Shown: positions 1 through 4,667 of the stretch, piece after piece
Numbering within the stretch: position 1 is the stretch's first letter
Layout of the letters: every line of letters begins with the position of its first letter
Origin: Lachnospiraceae bacterium
GTDB lineage: Bacteria; Bacillota; Clostridia; Lachnospirales; Lachnospiraceae
Assembly: GCA_017959525.1 (NCBI GenBank)
Contig: JAGDAL010000338.1
Span: 1-8,206, forward strand
Direction of reading: 5' to 3'
DNA: 8,206 nt
Program-made: the position numbers and the translations under genes
Notes under the pieces: model-generated
Told to the model about the DNA's origin: nothing
The model's database searches: none
The model's input: the letters and a program-made list of their open reading frames with translations, nothing else

Positions 1-396
1 AAATATCGCATCCCTGTGGATAAAGGCACCGGTGTCTTCAACGGCGATATGGGAATCGTCCGGGAGATTAACGATTACACCAGTTCCATGTGGATTGAAT
101 ATGACGAAGGTAAGATGGTGGAATACCCATATAAGCAGGTGGACGAGCTGGAGCATGCGTATGCTATCACTATGCATAAGTCCCAGGGTAGTGAGTATCC
201 GGCGGTAGTGATTCCGCTGTTGCCGGGGCCGCAGATGTTAATGAACCGGAACTTAATCTATACCGCCATTACCCGAGCAAAGCAGTGCTGTGTTCTGGTG
301 GGAGATCCGAACGTATTTGAGGGAATGATTCGCAACACCAATCAGGCCAGACGGTATTCCGGTCTGTGTGAGCGGCTGAATCCGACGGTTGAGTAG
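1..396 (+). CDS. recD2: RecD2-type ATP-dependent DNA helicase, C-terminal fragment
   Basis: The frame is open from base 1 and ends at TAG 394-396, giving 131 C-terminal residues; the start lies outside the window. RecD2 is a superfamily 1B 5'-3' helicase acting in the cytoplasm on DNA repair and replication-fork problems in bacteria lacking RecBC. Visible signs are the segment VFNGDMGIV (about residues 12-20), typical of the SH3-like region in the RecD family; helicase motif V, TMHKSQGSEY (about 57-66); and motif VI, YTAITRAK (about 86-93), which carries the arginine finger. The order and spacing match the end of RecD2, and the tail after motif VI is short as usual. No T-rich hairpin terminator follows, so transcripts may run on into the small gene at 484. 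The family call is secure. RecD2 rather than another RecD-like helicase is inferred from the clostridial setting, because the N-terminal region cannot be seen. Confidence 0.9.
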   Translation, partial: KYRIPVDKGTGVFNGDMGIVREINDYTSSMWIEYDEGKMVEYPYKQVDELEHAYAITMHKSQGSEYPAVVIPLLPGPQMLMNRNLIYTAITRAKQCCVLVGDPNVFEGMIRNTNQARRYSGLCERLNPTVE

Positions 397-400
397 ATGG

Positions 401-412
401 GGACAGCTGTCC
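401..412. repeat. Perfect 12-bp palindrome after recD2
   Basis: GGACAGCTGTCC is fully self-complementary and lies 4 bases after the recD2 stop codon. No T-run follows, so it is not a standard intrinsic terminator. It could be a protein-binding site or chance. Confidence 0.4.
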
Positions 413-429
413 ATACTTCGGAAATTGGG

Positions 430-458
430 TTGACATAACGCCACGCAGTGTATACAAT
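430..458 (+). promoter_or_regulatory. Sigma-A type promoter for the 67-residue small gene
   Basis: The -35 box TTGACA (430-435) is a perfect consensus. It is followed by a 17-base spacer and the -10 box TACAAT (453-458, 5 of 6). Transcription should begin near 465, giving a leader of about 20 bases that holds the GGAGG ribosome site at 471-475. This placement rules out the upstream in-frame start codons at 448 and 457. Confidence 0.75.
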
Positions 459-468
459 GCAACATTGT
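454..468. promoter_or_regulatory. Inverted repeat over the -10/+1 region, candidate operator
   Basis: ACAATG (454-459) and CATTGT (463-468) are perfect inverted arms around a CAA spacer. They cover most of the -10 box and the predicted transcription start, a classic repressor position. No family can be assigned from the sequence. A short chance palindrome is possible. Confidence 0.4.
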
Positions 469-483
469 GTGGAGGAAAGTGTT

Positions 484-687
484 ATGAAAATGAAGTTTGC
501 AGCAATCAACCGAGATACCAATCAGATTATGGATTTATTTGATAGCGAGCATGAAGCATATAACGCAATGATGGAATACATTGCGCAGGATCGCTTGAAT
601 CATACGCCAAATCTACAGGGTTATTACGTTAGCATGATGATCTTAGACAGCAATAATAACTTGGTGATTCGCGGAAGATATCGCTAA
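484..687 (+). CDS. Small hypothetical protein, 67 residues
   Basis: I do not recognise this protein. The start at ATG 484 is chosen because GGAGG (471-475) sits 8 bases upstream and the promoter places transcription start near 465. The product begins MKMKFAAINRDTNQ and is soluble-looking: no signal peptide, no membrane segment and no cysteine. It has an N-terminal stretch that could be a beta strand (KFAAINRDT), an acidic amphipathic helix-like middle (about residues 20-38), and a C-terminal YYVSMMILDSNNNLVIRGRYR segment with strand-like hydrophobic alternation ending in basic residues. This pattern suggests a small alpha/beta fold, which is inference only. It sits alone between recD2 and a convergent lipoprotein gene and has its own strong promoter and a terminator, so it looks like a monocistronic gene. 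Coding status is well supported by these signals; function is unknown. Confidence 0.75.
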   Translation: MKMKFAAINRDTNQIMDLFDSEHEAYNAMMEYIAQDRLNHTPNLQGYYVSMMILDSNNNLVIRGRYR

Positions 688-703
688 GATGATGGTAAAT
701 AAA

Positions 704-740
704 AAGCATGACATTGGGAGATGATCCCGCTGTCATGCTT
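704..740. terminator. Bidirectional intrinsic terminator
   Basis: AAGCATGACA (704-713) pairs perfectly with TGTCATGCTT (731-740), and an inner GGGA/TCCC stem (716-719 with 725-728) stacks inside. TTTCTTTTT follows on the plus strand, and A-rich sequence at 697-705 supplies a T-run for the minus strand. It therefore ends both the small gene (stop at 687) and the convergent lipoprotein gene (stop at 746). Confidence 0.85.
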
Positions 741-745
741 TCTTT

Positions 746-2290
746 TTATTCCTCGGTACTAGCAGTCACACGCTTGGTGTTCGTGCCGGGTACATAGGTC
801 TCTAAATATTCGTGAATCTCCGAGAAAGACTTCGGGAAGGTTCGTTCAAACAGTTCTGCGATATCCGCATTGTAGAGCTTCACGTAATCAGCGCCATCCG
901 GAAGACCAACCTTGATTTCGGCAGGATCCTCGCCACCGACCAGGATACGGTAGGCCTGCTTGCCGGCACGGTAACCCATATCATAAGGGTCGCTGTAGAA
1001 ATTCACTAAGGTGTACTGACCAATCTCTGCGTCGCCGCTGACGGTGGACACACCGTGCTTGTTGGCGATATCGGTAATCTCTTCGATATCCTCTAAGAGA
1101 GAGCTTCCTGCGGAAAAATAGAAGGCGCTGCATTCGGATGCGGCCTGTTCTACAATCTCTTCCGTGGTATTGCCATTCTCATAGCTAATGACGCGGTTGG
1201 AATTGTCGGTAACCAAGTGTGCGGTCAAGCTGTCTTCTGTAAGTTCTTCCCGATTCTCCAATAAGAAATCAATCTGTTCTTCGGTAAAATCCGGAAATGC
1301 CTCTTCTAAGGTGTCAGCATCGCATGCTTCGTCTTTTAATACCTTCAGTACTTCGGTCGCAATCTTGCGATAAGAAGCTTCCTTGTAATGTCCCCATTCT
1401 TCGGATACCTTGGCAGTACGGATACTGTCATGGGATAACAGTCCGGAGATGATACTGGTCTGACCGATGGAAGTAATGTTGGTGTTGGCGCCTTCCTTAC
1501 CGGAGTCCTTCACCACGTCCATAGGGGTAATCACCGTATCCTTACGGGCAGGAGTTGCTTCCTCTTCCGTATCTTCTTCGGATGTCTCTTCGGATGTTTC
1601 CTCTTCCTCGGCAGCTGCTTCCTTAGCAGCAAGGTCGGAAGAGAGGACCAATTCGTATTCTTTCCATGGAATGCCGGCCTGGTTCAGGTAGCGCTCCAAT
1701 AATTCGTTCTGATAAATGGCGTCGGTATCGCCTGCAACATAGAGCAGTCCTACCGCATCCAGTGTCGGAGTCGCCTCAATCAAGAGGGAAAGCTGCTCGG
1801 CAATGGCCGGAAAAGCGGTAATACCGGTAACGTTACGTCCGGTCAGGCGGTCCCAGGATCCGGAACTAATGATATGTAAAGTGGTCTGGAAATCGTAAAT
1901 GCCGGTTGCGACAATCGGGGTCTCCATGGTAGCAATGGAAGAGGACACCAAAGCACTCTTGCCATTGGCATAAATCAGGTCGACATTCTTAGCGAGTAGA
2001 TCCCGGCTAATGCTCTCTCCGTCATGCTCTGCATCGATCGTCTCGGTAACCAGCTTCAGGTGGTCTTCGCCGATGGTGTCGTTCAGTGCATCAACAAAAC
2101 CCTGTTGCATGGTGCTGTAATATGTATTGTCGCCGGATGCAATGACACCGACGCGATAAGTGGTGGTGTCTTCCTCAGGCAACGGCTCGAACGAGGTGGT
2201 TGTGCTTGAGGACTTACCACAGGCAACGAGGCCCAGACACAGGCAGGTTGCCATACCAATACCCAGCAACCGTGTTCTGATATTCTTCAT
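746..2290 (-). CDS. ABC-type substrate-binding lipoprotein (TrpX-like family) with large acidic insert
   Basis: The predicted product is a 514-residue lipoprotein anchored on the outer face of the membrane, probably a solute-binding protein of an ABC importer. ATG at 2290 is chosen because GGAGG (2301-2305) precedes it by 10 bases; the longer in-frame start at 2359 lies in the promoter. The signal peptide has basic residues at 2-7 and a hydrophobic core, ending in the lipobox LVAC with lipidated Cys24. Residues about 45-215 resemble lobe I of the ABC_sub_bind (TrpX-like) family, for example YRVGVIASGDN and the SWDRLTGRNVTGIT region. Residues about 376-495 resemble lobe II, for example NFYSDPYDMGYRAGKQAYRIL. 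Between them lie an acidic low-complexity stretch (about 223-246) and a helix-rich insert to about 375. Usual members are about 320-340 residues without this. No permease or ATPase gene is adjacent, so the ligand cannot be named. Family confidence is good; the role of the insert is unknown. Confidence 0.8.
   Translation of the reverse strand: MKNIRTRLLGIGMATCLCLGLVACGKSSSTTTSFEPLPEEDTTTYRVGVIASGDNTYYSTMQQGFVDALNDTIGEDHLKLVTETIDAEHDGESISRDLLAKNVDLIYANGKSALVSSSIATMETPIVATGIYDFQTTLHIISSGSWDRLTGRNVTGITAFPAIAEQLSLLIEATPTLDAVGLLYVAGDTDAIYQNELLERYLNQAGIPWKEYELVLSSDLAAKEAAAEEEETSEETSEEDTEEEATPARKDTVITPMDVVKDSGKEGANTNITSIGQTSIISGLLSHDSIRTAKVSEEWGHYKEASYRKIATEVLKVLKDEACDADTLEEAFPDFTEEQIDFLLENREELTEDSLTAHLVTDNSNRVISYENGNTTEEIVEQAASECSAFYFSAGSSLLEDIEEITDIANKHGVSTVSGDAEIGQYTLVNFYSDPYDMGYRAGKQAYRILVGGEDPAEIKVGLPDGADYVKLYNADIAELFERTFPKSFSEIHEYLETYVPGTNTKRVTASTEE
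1575..1598. repeat. Two tandem copies of a 12-bp unit in the acidic linker
   Basis: TCTTCGGATGTC (1575-1586) is followed directly by TCTTCGGATGTT (1587-1598). On the coding (minus) strand this gives part of the Glu/Thr/Ser-rich linker of the lipoprotein. In-frame slippage here would change linker length without breaking the gene. Confidence 0.6.
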
Positions 2291-2330
2291 ATTAAATATT
2301 CCTCCGTGACTATAAAACCAGTCAAAGATG

Positions 2331-2359
2331 ATTTTAGCGACCATTTTGGGATTCGTCAA
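2331..2359 (-). promoter_or_regulatory. Sigma-A type promoter for the lipoprotein gene
   Basis: Read on the minus strand, the -35 box is TTGACG (2359-2354, 5 of 6) and the -10 box is TAAAAT (2336-2331, 5 of 6), separated by 17 bases. Transcription should start near 2324, leaving about 34 bases of leader before ATG 2290, including GGAGG. Confidence 0.7.
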
Positions 2360-2383
2360 CCAAGGGTCCCATGTGAAAAAGAT

Positions 2384-2403
2384 GAAATTTTTATAAAATT
2401 TTC
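2384..2403. repeat. AT-rich imperfect 20-bp palindrome in the divergent region
   Basis: The two 10-base halves, 2384-2393 and 2394-2403, match as inverted repeats at 9 of 10 pairs (the mismatch is 2388/2399). It lies about 25 bases upstream of the lipoprotein -35 box and about 57 bases upstream of the comF -35 box. It may be a regulator site or simply AT-rich DNA. Confidence 0.35.
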
Positions 2404-2444
2404 CTGCTTTTTTGGGGATAATTCGGGGGAAAATTTAAGAAAAT

Positions 2445-2454
2445 GTTTATAAAC
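2445..2454. repeat. Perfect 10-bp palindrome just upstream of the comF -35
   Basis: GTTTATAAAC is self-complementary and ends 5 bases before the comF -35 box. It could be an activator or repressor site, but AT-rich palindromes of this size also occur by chance. Confidence 0.3.
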
Positions 2455-2459
2455 TCCTC

Positions 2460-2488
2460 TCTACATTCCCGGCGCACCTTGTTATAAT
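2460..2488 (+). promoter_or_regulatory. Extended -10 promoter for comF
   Basis: The -10 box TATAAT (2483-2488) is a perfect consensus with an extended TG at 2480-2481. TCTACA (2460-2465) is a 4-of-6 -35 box at 17-base spacing. Only 7 bases separate the -10 from ATG 2496, so transcription should begin at or next to the start codon. Confidence 0.75.
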
Positions 2489-2495
2489 AGCCTCT

Positions 2496-3221
2496 ATGAA
2501 TGTAACAGAAGTAATTGGAAAAATAGGAAAGTTGCTCTATCCGCCCCGATGCATCGGGTGCGATACAGTACTTGCGGAAGAGGAACGGGAGAGCGGAATC
2601 TGTAAGGATTGCCGGCCACAGATTCATCCGGTAAAAGAGCCGCTTTGTAAGAAATGCGGAAAACAGATCTATGCATGGGATAAGGCCTATTGCATGGATT
2701 GTGATACGAGAGAACATAATTTTCGGCAGGGCAGAGGCGTTTTTCTCTATGAAGGCCCAATGAAACAGGCCATGTATCGGCTTAAGTATGGGAATCGTAG
2801 AGAGATTGCAGAGGTGATTGCAGCGGAGGCGATGCGCAATTACGGGGACTGGATTGCGTCCATTCAACCGGAGGCTATCGTGCCGGTCCCGGTGCATCGA
2901 AAGAAGCTGTTGCGGCGCGGATATAACCAGGCCCAGGTAATGGCACAAGCACTTTCCCGTAAGACGGGAATTCCGGTGGTGCCCATCGTGGAAAGAACCC
3001 TAGATACGCTGCCTCAGAAAGAATTGACCCCCGAAAAACGGGCTAAAAACTTGAAAAACGCTTTTAAAGTACGGGAAAATGGTGTAAAATTTAAGAGAAT
3101 TCTGATTATTGATGATATCTATACCACCGGGGCAACGGTGGACGCTATCAGCGGAATTCTAATAGACCGGGGGATTGACGAGGTCTATTGTCTCTATGGA
3201 TGCATAGGACAAGGATACTAA
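2496..3221 (+). CDS. comF: ComF family competence protein / phosphoribosyltransferase
   Basis: The product (241 residues) belongs to the ComF family, cytoplasmic proteins required for natural transformation in several bacteria, where they help handle imported single-stranded DNA. The N-terminus has two four-cysteine zinc-binding sets: Cys19/22/36/39 and Cys51/54/66/69. The rest is a type I phosphoribosyltransferase fold with the PRPP-binding signature IIDDIYTTGAT at residues 204-214 and the VPVPVHRKKLLRRGYNQ segment typical of ComF. Length is normal. The ATG at 2496 is kept because it supplies the usual N-terminal helix before LLYPPRC; no Shine-Dalgarno precedes it. The next option, TTG at 2532, would remove that helix. 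The stop codon touches the ribosome site of yvyF, so the two are surely co-transcribed. Whether the organism is transformable cannot be told from one late competence gene. Confidence 0.92.
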   Translation: MNVTEVIGKIGKLLYPPRCIGCDTVLAEEERESGICKDCRPQIHPVKEPLCKKCGKQIYAWDKAYCMDCDTREHNFRQGRGVFLYEGPMKQAMYRLKYGNRREIAEVIAAEAMRNYGDWIASIQPEAIVPVPVHRKKLLRRGYNQAQVMAQALSRKTGIPVVPIVERTLDTLPQKELTPEKRAKNLKNAFKVRENGVKFKRILIIDDIYTTGATVDAISGILIDRGIDEVYCLYGCIGQGY

Positions 3222-3236
3222 AGGAGGTATTGACAT

Positions 3237-3638
3237 ATGGAGGTTAAGAGCTGTAGGACCTGTAAGAGATTGTTCAATTACGTGAGTGGACCGCAGATTT
3301 GCCCTGCATGTAAAGACGAGCTTGAGAAGAAGTTTTACGAAGTAAAAGAGTACATCCGCGACAATCCAAGACAGGGAATCAAGGAAATTGCCGAAGCTAC
3401 GGGTACGACAACACAGCAATTGCAGCAGTGGGTTCGTGAAGAACGTTTGGAGTTCTCCGCAGATTCTGATATCATGCTGAACTGTGAGAACTGTGGTGCA
3501 CCGATTCGAACCGGTCGTTTCTGTGAGAAGTGCAAGAACAATATGGCTAACAGCATGGCCTCATTGTACGAGCACAAGCCGGAACCGAAGCCGGAGAAGA
3601 AAAAGAATGACGGAAACCATATGCGTTTCCAGAGATAG
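3237..3638 (+). CDS. yvyF: YvyF-like flagellar operon protein (TIGR03826 type)
   Basis: The product (133 residues) resembles YvyF of Bacillus, a small zinc-binding protein found in late competence/flagellar operons; its exact role is poorly defined. Two CxxC pairs at the N-terminus (Cys6/9, Cys22/25) and two near the C-terminus (Cys83/86, Cys96/99) flank a helix-turn-helix-like segment at about 34-72 that includes IKEIAEATGTTTQQLQQWV. The tail (about 110-133) is charged and Pro/Lys-rich. The start is firm: AAGGAGG at 3221-3227, overlapping the comF stop, sits 9 bases before ATG. In Bacillus the next gene is flgM, the anti-sigma factor for flagellar genes; here a terminator and a carbamate kinase gene follow. 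This suggests rearrangement or that the flagellar genes lie elsewhere. Family confidence is high. Confidence 0.88.
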   Translation: MEVKSCRTCKRLFNYVSGPQICPACKDELEKKFYEVKEYIRDNPRQGIKEIAEATGTTTQQLQQWVREERLEFSADSDIMLNCENCGAPIRTGRFCEKCKNNMANSMASLYEHKPEPKPEKKKNDGNHMRFQR

Positions 3639-3654
3639 TAACATTATAAAGGGG

Positions 3655-3694
3655 AAGGGGATCACTGGCAGAGTGCGGGTGAATCCCCTTTTTT
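3655..3694 (+). terminator. Intrinsic terminator after yvyF, possibly an arcC leader attenuator
   Basis: AAGGGGAT (3655-3662) pairs perfectly with ATCCCCTT (3683-3690), extended inside by CAC/GTG (3663-3665 with 3679-3681) after a one-base bulge at 3682. Six T residues (3689-3694) complete it. It ends only 15 bases before the carbamate kinase start, leaving no room for a promoter in between. Transcripts reaching that gene must therefore pass this hairpin. Confidence 0.82.
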
Positions 3695-3700
3695 CACCGG
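3676..3700 (+). promoter_or_regulatory. Alternative hairpin competing with the terminator
   Basis: GGTGAA (3678-3683) can pair with TTCACC (3693-3698) around a 9-base loop, with a further C3676-G3700 pair across one mismatch. This uses bases of the terminator's 3' half and its T-run, so the two structures exclude each other. The stem is short, so an antiterminator role is only a suggestion. Confidence 0.25.
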
Positions 3701-3709
3701 AGGGAAAAC

Positions 3710-4642
3710 ATGAAAAACAAAAGAATCGTAATCGCATTAGGACACAACGCATTGGGCACAACGCTGCCGGAGCAGCAGGCAGCTGCGGTACATACCGCAA
3801 AAGCGGTAGCAGAGTATGTTGCACAGGACTATCAGGTAGTGATTACCCACAGCAACGGACCACAGGTTAGTATGATTCATACCGCCATGTCGGAGTTCGC
3901 GCGTCTGTATCCGGAGTATACCGCAACACCGATGAGCGTTTGCTCCGCTATGAGCCAGGGATATATCGGATACGATTTACAGAGCGCGCTGCGTTGTGAG
4001 TTGATTGACCGTGGCATCGTCAAGAGTGTAGCAACCTTATTGAACCAGGTGAGTGTGGATCCGTTAGATGAAGCGTTCTACAAGCCGACCTAGGTAATTG
4101 GTCGCGTCCTGACAAAGGAAGAGGCGGATGCCGAAGAACAGAAGGGCAATCACGTGGTGGAAGTGGAAGGCGGATACCGTCGTATCGTAGCAACGCCGAA
4201 GCCAATGGAGATTGTGGAGTTAGATGCCATTACCGCGCTTTTGGATGCGGGACAGGTAGTCATTGCCTGCGGTGGCGGTGGAATCCCGGTATTAACCCAG
4301 GACCACAAGTTAAAGGGCGCTTCCGCAGTTATTGAGAAGGATACAGCAGCAGGCCGTCTGGCAGAATTAATTGATGCAGATATGTTAATTATCTTGACGG
4401 GAACACAGAAAGTGTGCTTGAATTATAAGACTGCTGATGAACGTCCGTTGGATTATTTGACGGTGGAAGAAGCAAGACGCTACATTGAGGAGGGACAATT
4501 CGAAGAGGGAACCATGTTGCCGAAGATTCAGGCTGCAGTGGATTATATTGGGGATTCTGCAATTCGTAAAGTGCTAATTACCAAGCTGGATCCGAATGGT
4601 GCTGCTATCGGCGGTACTTCCGGAACTATGATTGGAAAATAA
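3710..4642 (+). pseudogene. arcC: Carbamate kinase gene interrupted by an in-frame TAG
   Basis: Both halves read in one frame and give 310 codons before TAA 4640-4642, the normal carbamate kinase length, but codon 128 (4091-4093) is TAG. The enzyme makes ATP and carbamate from carbamoyl phosphate and ADP in the cytoplasm. Family marks are ALGHNALG (9-16, with His where many members have a second Gly), THSNGPQV (46-53), MSQGYIGYD (81-89), DPLDEAFYKPT then VIGRVLTKEEA around the stop, CGGGGIPV (187-194), EKD (209-211) and MLPKI (269-273). From memory of the Enterococcus faecalis enzyme, the PTK lysine is active-site Lys128, exactly the position of this TAG. Its Lys215 aligns with Arg216 here, while MLPK lysine (272) is kept. 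GGAGG at 3699-3703 is 6 bases before ATG. A recent AAG-to-TAG mutation is the simplest reading; readthrough or sequencing error remain possible. Confidence 0.82.
4091..4093 (+). other. In-frame TAG at the conserved PTK lysine codon of arcC
   Basis: The frame reads ...TyrLysProThr-TAG-ValIleGlyArg..., and homology resumes at once with no indel. One base change (AAG to TAG) explains it. TAG also serves as the ordinary stop of recD2 (394-396) and yvyF (3636-3638), which argues against genome-wide reassignment. Confidence 0.85.
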
Positions 4643-4667
4643 TAATAGTTTTTAGTAAGAGGTATTT

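Noticed and set aside
401..412. Intrinsic terminator for recD2
   Set aside because: The palindrome is not followed by a T-run (TACTTCGG follows), so it does not fit the rho-independent pattern.
448..483. Earlier in-frame starts (GTG 448, ATG 457) for the small gene
   Set aside because: They fall within the -10 region or before the predicted transcription start and upstream of the GGAGG site; ATG 484 has correct spacing.
2291..2359. N-terminal extension of the lipoprotein to a start at 2359
   Set aside because: The extension overlaps the -35/-10 promoter, has no ribosome site, and would bury the lipoprotein signal peptide.
2391..2948. Long minus-strand open frame (185 codons) across the comF start
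   Set aside because: It lies antisense to the well-supported comF, has no ribosome site, and its translation shows no family features.
4091..4093. Pyrrolysine or genome-wide TAG reassignment as the main explanation
   Set aside because: recD2 and yvyF end with TAG in this window and no recoding gene or stimulatory element is seen; kept only as an alternative to be checked.
4154..4642. Independent gene starting at GTG 4154 in the second half of arcC
   Set aside because: It is the continuation of carbamate kinase in the same frame, has no convincing ribosome site, and would lack the N-terminal nucleotide/carbamate-binding half.
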